This document shows positions 12,332 through 20,881 of a stretch of 64,000 bases of DNA, piece after piece (positions within the stretch are counted from its first letter, which is position 1; every line of letters begins with the position of its first letter). Source of the stretch: Prado023 sp963706875 (GTDB lineage Bacteria > Actinomycetota > Actinomycetes > S36-B12 > CAIYMF01); NCBI GenBank assembly GCA_963706875.1, contig CAVPNW010000021.1, positions 186,001 to 250,000 of the forward strand, in the 5' to 3' direction. A program made the position numbers and the translations under genes. The notes under the pieces are model-generated. The model did no database searches. It was not told the origin of the DNA and saw only the letters and a list, made by a program, of their open reading frames with translations.

Positions 12332-13246
12332 GCGGATCACCCGCGCGCCAGGCGCCGGGCCAGTCGTCGTGAAGGCCGCACGCACCTGCTCCAGCCCTAC
12401 CACCGCCGCATGGACCCGCGCCGCCGCAGCCGCATCGGGCACGAGGAACGCCACGGTCGGCCCGGAGCCGGACACGATCCCGCCGAGCGCTCCGGCCGCC
12501 TGCCCGGCATCGAGCACGTCGCGCAGGGTCGGCCGCAAGGTGAGCGCGGGCTCCTGGAGGTCGTTGTGCAGCACCCTCGCCAGGGCCCTGGCGTCGCCGG
12601 CGATCAGGGCCGCGACAACCGCCGCGTCCGCTTGCGGCTCGGGCACGACGCGCCCCTCGACGAGCCGGTCGAACGCGGCGTACACCGCCGGGGTCGACAG
12701 GCCCTGCGCAGCCGTCGCGAAGACCCAGTGGAACGTGCCCCGGACCATCAGCGGACTCAGGACCTCGCCGCGGCCGAGCCCCAGCGCAGTGCCCCCCATG
12801 AGGCTGAACGGCACGTCTGAGCCGAGGTCGAGGGCAACACGCGCCAGGTCCTCTCGCGCCAGTTGGGCGCCCCAGAGGTCGTTGAGCGCGACCAGCGCCG
12901 CCGCGCAGTCCGCCGATCCACCGGCCATCCCTCCGGCGACCGGAACGCCCTTGCTGATGTCGATCCGCAGGTCGGGCGCTGGCCGGCCGAGCTCGCGCGC
13001 CAGTCGCTCGGCGGCCCGCCACACCAGGTTGGTGGAATCGCGCGGGACCTCGTCGGCCTGAAGGCCGCTGACCTCGCCGAGGACGATCCCGGTTCCCGGC
13101 GCCCCCGCGGCGACGGTCACCTCCTCAGCCATCGCGACCGCATGGAACACGCTGGCCAGCGGGTGGAAGCCGTCAGCGCGAACGGCCCCCACCGAGAGCT
13201 GGATGTTGACCTTGCCCGGGGCGCGGGCGGTCACGGAGGCGGTCAC
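12320..13246 (-). CDS. ispE: 4-diphosphocytidyl-2-C-methyl-D-erythritol kinase
   Basis: GHMP kinase of the MEP isoprenoid pathway, phosphorylating CDP-ME with ATP. Diagnostic parts are the N-terminal APGKVNIQLSVG, the ATP-binding loop PVAGGMAGGSADCAA, DLGSDVPFSLMGGTALGLGRG, and the C-terminal GSGPTVAFL. It has 308 residues from GTG 13246. A second in-frame GTG at 13234 is equally possible, because neither has a clear Shine-Dalgarno site. In many Actinobacteria ispE directly follows rsmA; here a secreted phosphoesterase gene is inserted between them. Confidence 0.95.
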   Translation of the reverse strand: MTASVTARAPGKVNIQLSVGAVRADGFHPLASVFHAVAMAEEVTVAAGAPGTGIVLGEVSGLQADEVPRDSTNLVWRAAERLARELGRPAPDLRIDISKGVPVAGGMAGGSADCAAALVALNDLWGAQLAREDLARVALDLGSDVPFSLMGGTALGLGRGEVLSPLMVRGTFHWVFATAAQGLSTPAVYAAFDRLVEGRVVPEPQADAAVVAALIAGDARALARVLHNDLQEPALTLRPTLRDVLDAGQAAGALGGIVSGSGPTVAFLVPDAAAAARVHAAVVGLEQVRAAFTTTGPAPGARVIRRSG

Positions 13247-13271
13247 GGGAGTGCAGCGTAGCGGCCGGCGG

Positions 13272-14648
13272 CTAGCGCACGACCTTCGCGCCCTTGGCGG
13301 TCTTGACGATGCTGAACTCGTCGAGGACCCCACCAGGGCCGAACGGCGAGGTCGACCCGGTGCCCCGGTCGGTCACGACGGCCCTGTAGGTCAGGGTGTC
13401 CCCGGCGATCGTGATCACCTGGTAGGTCGAGGTCGCCGCGGCCCAGACCTTGCGCGTGGCCCCGTTCAGCGTCCAGTCCGCGTCGGTCACCTCGTAGTAC
13501 TTCGGGCCCGAGACGCTCACGGCGAAGACCGGGCCGTTCGGCGTTCGGGAGCCTCGGGCGTACGAGTGGTCATGTCCGGACAGCACGAGGTCCACGTTGC
13601 GCCGCTCGATGATGGGCAGCCAGAGGTCGCGGACCTCCGGCGGGTTGGTGCGCTCCGGCCGGCTCCCGAAGGGCGCTGCGTGCATCAGGACGATCGACCA
13701 CCGGGTGGGGTTCTCCGCCAGGGCCTTGTCCAGGAAGGCCGCCTGCTCGGCCATCCGGCCGCCGAACGAGTCGAGGACCACGATGCGCACGCCCTGGTAG
13801 TCGACATGGAACCAGGTCTCGCCCTGCTGGGGGAACCCGTTGTCCGGCCAGTCGAAGTACGAGCGGAAGGCCTCAGCCCCGTTCGCGCTGCACTTGGTCA
13901 CCAGGACGCACTGCTCGTGGTTGCCGATGGAGACCAGCCAGTTGCGGGTCCGCGCTGCACTGCCCATCGCCGCGAACAGGTCAGCCCACTGCGACCCCTT
14001 GTACGGCCGGTTGACCACATCCCCGGCCTGCAGCACCAACTGCGCCCCGGGCGCATCAGCCAGGGCCCGACGCAGCGTCGCGCGCGGGACGCCCCGGTTG
14101 TCCACCTGGGTGTCTCCCAGGCCGATCATGGTCAGGGAGGGGGCTGCCGGGTTGGCGGTCGTGAACGTGAGCCACTTGCTGGAACCCCGGGACGTGCGGA
14201 TCCGGTACTCGTAGGTGGTGCCCGGCGTGAGGCCTGTCAGCGTGGCCGAGTAGCGGGGCTGCGCCGAGCCGGAGAACTTCACCGATGTGGCGACTCCCCG
14301 AGTGGCGCGCACCTGTTGGGCCGCAGCACCGGGTACGCGGTATTCGACCCGCTGCCCCTTCGTCCGGGCGGGCATCGTCCAGGAGATCCGCTGCGAGGTG
14401 GCCGGATCCGCGGTCGGGGTCAGCAGGATCCGTGACGGTGCCGACGACTTCGCTGCGGAGGGGCCCCGGGCGAGCACGGACAGGGCGGTGGGCACTGCAC
14501 CGGGGCGGGCGGCGGCCACCGAGGTGACGGCAGGGGCGCCCGCGGCCATGGGGGCGGCTGCGGGCATCGCTGCACCCATCAGCGCGGGGACGGCAGCCGC
14601 GACCACGAGCAGGCCGAGCACCTTGGGACGAACTGCGGAGCGTGCCAC
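13272..14648 (-). CDS. Secreted metallophosphoesterase with N-terminal FnIII-like domain
   Basis: A predicted exported calcineurin-type phosphatase of 458 residues. After a basic start comes a hydrophobic signal segment (VLGLLVVAAAVPALMG). An FnIII/purple-acid-phosphatase N-domain follows (ISWTMPA; LTGLTPGTTYEYRIRTS). The catalytic fold shows GLGDTQ, LQAGDVV, GNHEQ, LMHAAPFG and SGHDHSYARG, which supply the dinuclear metal ligands. This order matches bacterial purple-acid-like phosphatases; the substrate is unknown. The frame stays open upstream in antisense-like overlap with rsmA, but GTG 14648 gives a proper signal peptide. It separates rsmA from ispE, so it may be an insertion into a conserved block. 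Confidence 0.85.
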   Translation of the reverse strand: MARSAVRPKVLGLLVVAAAVPALMGAAMPAAAPMAAGAPAVTSVAAARPGAVPTALSVLARGPSAAKSSAPSRILLTPTADPATSQRISWTMPARTKGQRVEYRVPGAAAQQVRATRGVATSVKFSGSAQPRYSATLTGLTPGTTYEYRIRTSRGSSKWLTFTTANPAAPSLTMIGLGDTQVDNRGVPRATLRRALADAPGAQLVLQAGDVVNRPYKGSQWADLFAAMGSAARTRNWLVSIGNHEQCVLVTKCSANGAEAFRSYFDWPDNGFPQQGETWFHVDYQGVRIVVLDSFGGRMAEQAAFLDKALAENPTRWSIVLMHAAPFGSRPERTNPPEVRDLWLPIIERRNVDLVLSGHDHSYARGSRTPNGPVFAVSVSGPKYYEVTDADWTLNGATRKVWAAATSTYQVITIAGDTLTYRAVVTDRGTGSTSPFGPGGVLDEFSIVKTAKGAKVVR

Positions 14649-14799
14649 GCCCTGACGGTACCAACCGTCGACCCCACCCGAGCCCAAGGCGAGGCTAAGG
14701 CCGGCGTCTCCCTCGCGGTTGCGACGCCCGAGGCTCTGGGGGCCGGCCATTCGGTTCACCTCATGTGCGGCGGGCGACCGCAGGGGTGCGGACCGGACG

Positions 14800-15729
14800 C
14801 TATGCGTGCGTCTCGTGCGCGGTGGCGGCGATCGCGGCGAACTGGGCCACGTCGAGGGCCTCGCCACGCGCCGTCGGGTCCACGCCGGCGGCCTCGAGCA
14901 GGGCAACCGCCCGCTCGGAGCTGCCGGCCCAGCCGGACAGCGCCGAGCGCAGCATCTTGCGCCGCTGGGCGAACGCCGCATCGACCACCGCGAACACCTC
15001 GGCGCGGTCCACGTCGTCGCGGGGGGGCTTGGTCCGGACGAGCTCGACGAGCCCGGAGTCCACGTTCGGCACCGGCCAGAAGACCGTGCGCCCGACCAAC
15101 CCGGCCCGACGGACATCGGCGAACCAGCGCGCCTTCACCGACGGCACGCCGTACACGCGAGATCCGGGCGGCGCGGCCAGCCGCTCGGCGACCTCCAGCT
15201 GCACCATCACCAACGCCCGTTCGATGGTCGGGAACGTGGTCATCAGGTGCAGCAGGACCGGGACGCTGATGTTGTAGGGCAGGTTGGCGACCAGCGCGGT
15301 CGGGGCGACCGGGAGGTCTGTGATCCGCAGTGCGTCGGCCGGAACCACGGTGAGCCGCTCGGCGAGGGTCGGGGCACGCTCGGCCACCGTGACCGGCAGC
15401 TGCTCGGCCAACACCGGGTCGACCTCGACGGCCACCACGTGCTGGACGGCCTCGAGGAGCGCGAGTGTCAGCGACCCCAGCCCGGGCCCTACCTCGAGAA
15501 CGACGTCGTCGGCGCCGACGCCCGAGACCCGCACGATCCGGCGCACGGTGTTGGCATCGATGACGAAGTTCTGCCCGAGGGTCTTGGTCGGACGCAGGCC
15601 CAGCTGCGCGGCCAGCGCGCGGATCTCGGCCGGCCCGAGCAGGGCAGCGGCCCTCCCGGCTGCGGCCGGCGGGAGTGCCGCCGGCGCGCCGCCGAAGCCG
15701 CCGTCGCTGCCCTCGCCAGGCTGGGTCAC
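14800..15729 (-). CDS. rsmA: 16S rRNA (adenine(1518)-N6/adenine(1519)-N6)-dimethyltransferase
   Basis: RsmA/KsgA dimethylates two adenines in the 3' hairpin of 16S rRNA during 30S assembly, using S-adenosylmethionine. The family motifs are present: TLGQNFVID at about 50-58, the SAM loop EVGPGLGSLT at 79-88, and the catalytic NLPYNIS at 149-155. The 309-residue protein has a ~35-residue Gly/Ala/Pro-rich N-terminal extension, as often in Actinobacteria. GTG 15729 overlaps the end of tatD by 4 bases, so metG-tatD-rsmA form one translation-coupled operon. Confidence 0.96.
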   Translation of the reverse strand: MTQPGEGSDGGFGGAPAALPPAAAGRAAALLGPAEIRALAAQLGLRPTKTLGQNFVIDANTVRRIVRVSGVGADDVVLEVGPGLGSLTLALLEAVQHVVAVEVDPVLAEQLPVTVAERAPTLAERLTVVPADALRITDLPVAPTALVANLPYNISVPVLLHLMTTFPTIERALVMVQLEVAERLAAPPGSRVYGVPSVKARWFADVRRAGLVGRTVFWPVPNVDSGLVELVRTKPPRDDVDRAEVFAVVDAAFAQRRKMLRSALSGWAGSSERAVALLEAAGVDPTARGEALDVAQFAAIAATAHETHA

Positions 15730-16595
15730 GCCCAGTCCCCGAAGGCCCGCAGGGTGTTGGCGTACAGGTCGTCACAGAGGGCAGCGAGGTCGTCACCGCG
15801 CAGCTCGGCCAGCCGGCGCACCGTCAGCGGCACGAGGTAGCTGGCGTTGACCCGGCCGCGGTGCGGGGTCGGAGTCAGGAAAGGAGCGTCGGTCTCCACG
15901 AGGATCCGGTCGCGCGGCACGACCGGTGCTGCTGCGTGCAGGTCCCGGGCGTTGGAGAACGTGACCGTCCCGGCGAACGACACGTACCACCCGTGCTCGG
16001 CGGCGACCCGGGCCATCGGCTCGTCGCCGGAGAAGCAGTGGAACACCACGACGTCGGGCAGGCCGGCGCCGCCGAGCTCGTCGAGGAGCACCCGGATGAC
16101 GTCGTCGTGGGAGTCGCGGTCGTGGATCACCAGTGCGCGGCCGAGCCGCCGGGCGATGTCGATGTGCGCCCGGAAGGACTGCTCCTGGATGGCCCACGCC
16201 TCGGGCTCCCGGGTCCGGAAGAAGTCCAGCCCGGTCTCGCCGATGCCCCGAACGCGAGCAGAACCGGCGGCCAGCTGCTCGACGGTGGCGATGGCGGCGT
16301 CGAGCTCACCCCTGGCCGCCAGGCGGGGGGCCTCGTTCGGGTGGATCCCGATCGCCGCGACGATCCCCGGGTGCTCCTCGGCCATCGCGACGGCAGCATG
16401 CACATCGCGGATCGAGCACCCCACCTGGACGATCCCCGTCACGTTGACCGACGCGGCAGCAGCCACGGCGTCGCCCGGGCTCAGCTCATCCTCGTCGCCG
16501 CCGCGCATGTCGATGTGGCAGTGCGAGTCGATCACCGGCCGGGGCAGGGCCTCGGGAAGCGGCGGGCGGGGGGACGTCACGCGGGTGTCAGGCAC
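15726..16595 (-). CDS. tatD: TatD family metal-dependent deoxyribonuclease
   Basis: TIM-barrel hydrolase with 3'-5' DNase activity in studied members, linked to DNA turnover and oxidative-damage repair. All metal ligands are visible: DSHCHID near the start, GETGLD, IHDRDSHDD, FHCFSGD and ETDAPFL. It has 289 residues from GTG 16595, which overlaps the metG stop by 8 bases and has GGAGG about 9 bases upstream. The metG-tatD-rsmA-ispE order is widely conserved. Confidence 0.95.
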   Translation of the reverse strand: MPDTRVTSPRPPLPEALPRPVIDSHCHIDMRGGDEDELSPGDAVAAAASVNVTGIVQVGCSIRDVHAAVAMAEEHPGIVAAIGIHPNEAPRLAARGELDAAIATVEQLAAGSARVRGIGETGLDFFRTREPEAWAIQEQSFRAHIDIARRLGRALVIHDRDSHDDVIRVLLDELGGAGLPDVVVFHCFSGDEPMARVAAEHGWYVSFAGTVTFSNARDLHAAAPVVPRDRILVETDAPFLTPTPHRGRVNASYLVPLTVRRLAELRGDDLAALCDDLYANTLRAFGDWA

Positions 16596-18207
16596 CGGCG
16601 GGGGCCTCCTCGGGCAGGCGCGGGAACAGCGCTGCGCCCTTGGTCACGCGCACGCCGGCGGGCAGCTGGCCCCAGCGGCTGACGTCCTCGATGCGCTGCT
16701 CGCCGATCGCCCCGAGGCCCTCGGCCGCACCGATCGACTCCCACAGCGTGCCCATCGCCCGCGGCATCACCGAGTTGTGCAGCACCGCGACAGCCCGCAG
16801 GGCCTCGCACGTGGTGTAGAGCACGGTCGCGAGCCGCTCGCGGGCCACCGGGTCGTCGGCCCGCTTGGCCAGGGCCCACGGCTCCTGCTCGGTGACGTAG
16901 AGGTTGACCGCGTCCACGAAGCCCTTGACCGCGCCGATCCCTGCGGTGAAGTCCAGCTTCGAGTAGGCGCCGTCGGCATCCTGCACGGTCGCCAGCAGGG
17001 CATCGGCGAGCGCGAGGTCGGCGTTGGCGAAGGCCCCCGGCGAGGGCAGGACGCCCTCGAAGTACTTGCCGACCATGGCCGTCGCCCGCGACCCGAGGTT
17101 GCCCAGGCCGTTGGCCAGCTCTGAGGTGTACCGGGCGGACATGTCCTCCCACGAGAACGACCCGTCGTTGCCGAACTGGATCGCGCGCAGGAAGTAGTAG
17201 CGGAACGCGTCCACCCCGAAGTGGTCGATGATCTGCTCGGGGGCGATGCCGGTGAGCTTGCTCTTGCTCATCTTCTCCCCGCCCACCAGCAGCCAGCCGT
17301 GGGCGTACACCTGACCCGGGAGGGGAAGCCCCGCTGCCATCAGCATGGCCGGCCAGATCACCGCGTGGAAGCGCAGGATGTCCTTGCCGACCAGGTGGAT
17401 GTCCGCGGGCCACGTGGCTGCGAACTTCGCAGCCCCTGACGCCGGCGGCTCGTCGCCGAGGCCGACGGCGGTGGCGTAGTTGAGCAGCGCGTCGAACCAG
17501 ACATAGACGACCTGGGAGGTGTCCCACGGCACGGGGATGCCCCAGTCGAAGCTCGATCGCGAGATGGACAGGTCCTGCAGGCCACTGCGGATGAACGAGG
17601 TGACCTCGTTGTGCGCGCTCTGCGGCGCGACCGCCTCCGGATGGTCCGCGTAGTGCGCGAGCAGCGCGTCACCGAACGCCGAGAGCCGGAAGAACCAGTT
17701 GGTCTCCGAGACCATCTCGACCGGGCGGCTGTGCACGGGGCACAGCATCTGGCCCTCGAACTCACCCGCCCCGGGGACGAGGTCGCCGGCGAGCTTGAAC
17801 TCCTCGCAGCCGACGCAGTACGGGCCCTCGTAGTCACCGGAGTAGATGTGCCCGGAGTCCTTGAGGCGGGTCAGGAAGTGCTGGACGCGCGACTCGTGGC
17901 GGCGCTCTGTGGTGCGGATGAAGTCGTCGTTGGCCACGTCGAGGGTCGCCAGGACGGGCTTCCAGTGCTCGGCGACGAGACGATCGGCCCACTGCTGCGG
18001 CGTGACTCCGGCGGCCTCGGCGGTGCGCAGGACCTTCTCGCCGTGCTCGTCGGTGCCGGTCAGCAGCCAGACGTCCTCGCCGCGCTGGCGGTGCCAGCGG
18101 CAGATCGTGTCGGCCGCGACCGTCGTGTAGGCGTGCCCGATGTGCGGGGCGTCATTGACGTAGTAGATGGGGGTGGTGACGTAGAACGCCTTGCCGGACG
18201 GGCTCAT
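16588..18207 (-). CDS. metG: Methionyl-tRNA synthetase
   Basis: Class I synthetase charging initiator and elongator tRNA-Met. Signature HIGH motif is PHIGHAY at 21-27 and the KMSKS loop is GGEKMSKSKL in the middle of the protein. The connective-peptide zinc region has CVGC and a second CPVH pair. The 539-residue length is that of the short form without the C-terminal tRNA-binding dimer domain. ATG 18207 (MSPSGKAFYVTTPIYYVN) is the natural start. It heads the metG-tatD-rsmA operon, divergent from rsmI. Confidence 0.97.
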   Translation of the reverse strand: MSPSGKAFYVTTPIYYVNDAPHIGHAYTTVAADTICRWHRQRGEDVWLLTGTDEHGEKVLRTAEAAGVTPQQWADRLVAEHWKPVLATLDVANDDFIRTTERRHESRVQHFLTRLKDSGHIYSGDYEGPYCVGCEEFKLAGDLVPGAGEFEGQMLCPVHSRPVEMVSETNWFFRLSAFGDALLAHYADHPEAVAPQSAHNEVTSFIRSGLQDLSISRSSFDWGIPVPWDTSQVVYVWFDALLNYATAVGLGDEPPASGAAKFAATWPADIHLVGKDILRFHAVIWPAMLMAAGLPLPGQVYAHGWLLVGGEKMSKSKLTGIAPEQIIDHFGVDAFRYYFLRAIQFGNDGSFSWEDMSARYTSELANGLGNLGSRATAMVGKYFEGVLPSPGAFANADLALADALLATVQDADGAYSKLDFTAGIGAVKGFVDAVNLYVTEQEPWALAKRADDPVARERLATVLYTTCEALRAVAVLHNSVMPRAMGTLWESIGAAEGLGAIGEQRIEDVSRWGQLPAGVRVTKGAALFPRLPEEAPAGA

Positions 18208-18270
18208 GGGACCAGATTCTAGTTGGGCGCGCGCACCCCCTCATGCGAGCCGGTGCGGCACGATGGGCCC

Positions 18271-19206
18271 ATGCCCGACGCCGACGACACCGCCCCCGCG
18301 ATCCACCGGGCCGGGACCGACCCGATGGCAGGCGACGCGGCGGCGATCGGGGAACCCGGAACCGGCACCCTGGTCCTGGCCGGGACCCCCCTGGGCAATC
18401 CGGGGGATGCCCCGCCGAGGCTGGCGCAGCTGCTGGCCTCGGCCGACCTGGTCGCCGCGGAGGACTCCCGCAGGCTGCGCCGGCTGCTGGCCGACATGGG
18501 CGTGGTGCGTACCGGCCCGGTGGTGTCCTACTACGAGGACGTCGAGCGCGAGCGCCTGCCCCGGCTGCTCGCGGTGCTGGCCGACGGCGGCACCGTGGCG
18601 CTGGTCACCGACGCCGGGATGCCCTCGATCAGCGATCCCGGGTACCGGGCGGCGCGGGCAGCGATCGACGCGGGGTACTCCGTCACGTCCCTGCCCGGGC
18701 CCTCGGCCGTGACGACGGCCCTGGCCGTCTCCGGCCTCCCGTGCGACCGGTTCTGCTTCGAGGGGTTCATCCCCCGCAGGTCGGCCGAGCGCCACGCCCG
18801 GCTGGCCGAGCTCGCCGACGAGCCGCGCACCCAGGTCTACTTCGAGTCCCCGCGGCGGCTGGCCGTGACGCTGGCCGACATGGCGGGGGCCTTCGGCGCC
18901 GAGCGGCCGGCGGCGGTCTGCCGCGAGCTGTCCAAGACCTACGAGGAGGTCGTGCGCGGCACGCTCGGCGAGCTCTGCGCCTGGGCGCAGACCGGCGTGC
19001 GCGGCGAGATCACCCTGGTGGTCCAGGGCGCGCCGGCCCAGGCTGATGGAGCCACCGACCCAGAGGGCCTGGCGGCGCGGGTGGCTGCGCTCGAGGCTCA
19101 GGGCATCCCCCGCAAGGAGGCCATCGCGCTGGTGGCCAGCACCACGGGGGCGGCCAAGCGGTCGGTGTTCGACGCCGTGGTGGCGCACAAGCCCCGCGGG
19201 GGGTGA
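18271..19206 (+). CDS. rsmI: 16S rRNA (cytidine(1402)-2'-O)-methyltransferase
   Basis: RsmI methylates the ribose of C1402 in the ribosomal P site. SAM-dependent tetrapyrrole-methylase fold motifs: LVLAGTPLGNPGD, AAEDSRRLRRLL, VTDAGMPSISDPGY, SLPGPSAVTTAL, FEGFIPRR and ELSKTYEE. It has 311 residues if ATG 18271 is used. About 35 residues precede the conserved region, so a later ATG (MAGDAAA) or an upstream frame from 18223 is possible. It is divergent from metG and convergent with the mannosyltransferase gene, with only 13 bases between stops. Confidence 0.94.
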   Translation: MPDADDTAPAIHRAGTDPMAGDAAAIGEPGTGTLVLAGTPLGNPGDAPPRLAQLLASADLVAAEDSRRLRRLLADMGVVRTGPVVSYYEDVERERLPRLLAVLADGGTVALVTDAGMPSISDPGYRAARAAIDAGYSVTSLPGPSAVTTALAVSGLPCDRFCFEGFIPRRSAERHARLAELADEPRTQVYFESPRRLAVTLADMAGAFGAERPAAVCRELSKTYEEVVRGTLGELCAWAQTGVRGEITLVVQGAPAQADGATDPEGLAARVAALEAQGIPRKEAIALVASTTGAAKRSVFDAVVAHKPRGG

Positions 19207-19219
19207 GGCGGGGCGCCGG

Positions 19220-20788
19220 TCACACCCAGGTGGGCAACCACATGCGCCAGTCCCAGCGCGCGTAGGGCATCAGCTGCCCGGTCCAGATCGGCAGGAAGAA
19301 CCAGGTGGCGGCGACGATGAGCAGCAGGACCGTGCCCGCGGCCAGGATCCCCCACTGCCTGCGCACGGGCGTGGCGTCCGGTCCACCGGCGAGGCTGGCC
19401 AACGAGATGGCGAGCATCCCCGCCAGGAAGGGGACGAGCAGGATCGCGTAGAACGTGAAGATCGTGCGCCCGTGGAAGATCATCCACGGCAGCCAGCCGG
19501 CCAGGTAGCCGACGAGCAGGGCGCCGCTGCGCCAGTCCCGCCCGGCCACTGCGCGCCAGATGTTGTGGAACAGCGCAAGGAGCCCGGCCCACCAGATGAT
19601 CGGGTTGCCCAGCGCCAGGACCTCCTCCGCGCAGCGATCGGTGCCGCAGGTGCCCGCCGGCGACTCGTAGTAGAACGAGGTGGGTCGCGACATCACCGGC
19701 CACGACCACGCGCTGGACTTGTAGGAGTGTGGCGAGTCCAGCCCGACATGGAACGCCCAGGCAGCCCGGTGGTACTCGGCCAGGGACCGCAGGGCATCGG
19801 GGACCAGCGGCCATCCCCCGTTCGCCGCGGCCCAGTCACGGTCGTACCCGCCGTCGGTGACCAGCCACCCCGTCCAGGTGACCAGGTAGGCAAGGAACCC
19901 GACGACCACGATGCTCACGAACGCGGGAAGCGCGTCGCGCACCAGGACGGCCTGGAACGGGCGGCCGGCGCCGAGCTCCCGGCGCACCTGCAGGTCCCAG
20001 TAGACCGTGAGCAGCCCGAAGAACGCCACGTACCACAGGCCGCTCCACTTGACCCCGCAGGCCAGCCCGAGCGAGACCCCCGCGGCGATCCGCCAGGGCC
20101 TCAGGCCGAACCCGGGCCCGAGGATGACGGGGTTGCCCTCCCAGAGGGTGTGCCAGGCGTCCGCGCGACGCCGGACCGCGTCGCGATCCAGGAGCAGGAA
20201 GCCGAACGCGGCCAGGATGAAGAACATCAGGGTCATGTCGAGCAGGGCGGTCCGGCTCATCACGATGTGCAACCCGTCCAGGGCCACCAGCAGCCCTGCG
20301 ACGGTCCCGATGAGGTCGGAGCGGGTGAGCCGGCGGATGATCCGCGCGGTCATCAGCACACTCAGCGTGCCGAGCACGGCAACCCCGAACCGCCATCCGA
20401 ACGGGACCACGCCGAACGCCCACTCACCGGCAGCGATCACCCACTTGCCCAGCGGCGGGTGGACGACGAAGGAGGGGGCGTCCTTGAAGATGTCGAGCTG
20501 GTTCCACGCACCATCCTGGGCAAGGATCCTGTCGTCGGCCCCGTCCACCGCCTGCCGCTCGTGACCGAACCGCAGCAGCGCCAGCGCGTCCTTCACGTAG
20601 TACGTCTCGTCGAAGATGATGGCGTCGGGCCGGCCCAGGTTCACGAACCGGAGCAGGCCGGCAAGAAGAGTGACCAGCAGCGGACCGATCCACCCGCGCA
20701 GCCCGTGGGAGGGCATGGGCCGATGAATCGACCGGGCCGGGGTGGTCACCGCCACCTCAGCCGACGGCGACTCCACGGTGACGGCCAC
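19220..20788 (-). CDS. pmt: Dolichyl/polyprenyl-phosphate-mannose--protein O-mannosyltransferase (GT39)
   Basis: Integral membrane enzyme that moves mannose from polyprenyl-phosphomannose to Ser/Thr of exported proteins. The first extracytoplasmic loop has the conserved FDETYYVKDA, with the Asp-Glu pair of the PMT family, followed by HPPLGKW. About ten hydrophobic segments span the 522 residues. The actinobacterial homologue is Rv1002c. The beginning is GTG 20788; no clear Shine-Dalgarno is seen. Possible substrates in this window are the Ser/Thr/Pro-rich lipoprotein at 59.0 kb and the secreted nuclease at 33 kb (inference). Confidence 0.93.
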   Translation of the reverse strand: MAVTVESPSAEVAVTTPARSIHRPMPSHGLRGWIGPLLVTLLAGLLRFVNLGRPDAIIFDETYYVKDALALLRFGHERQAVDGADDRILAQDGAWNQLDIFKDAPSFVVHPPLGKWVIAAGEWAFGVVPFGWRFGVAVLGTLSVLMTARIIRRLTRSDLIGTVAGLLVALDGLHIVMSRTALLDMTLMFFILAAFGFLLLDRDAVRRRADAWHTLWEGNPVILGPGFGLRPWRIAAGVSLGLACGVKWSGLWYVAFFGLLTVYWDLQVRRELGAGRPFQAVLVRDALPAFVSIVVVGFLAYLVTWTGWLVTDGGYDRDWAAANGGWPLVPDALRSLAEYHRAAWAFHVGLDSPHSYKSSAWSWPVMSRPTSFYYESPAGTCGTDRCAEEVLALGNPIIWWAGLLALFHNIWRAVAGRDWRSGALLVGYLAGWLPWMIFHGRTIFTFYAILLVPFLAGMLAISLASLAGGPDATPVRRQWGILAAGTVLLLIVAATWFFLPIWTGQLMPYARWDWRMWLPTWV

Positions 20789-20881
20789 GGCGCAATGCTA
20801 GGACGGCGCGACCCCTCGAGCGGCACGCCCCGCCAGCAGCCCGCTGCGGACCCTGACTTCGCGCGGCTGCGGACGGAGGGG

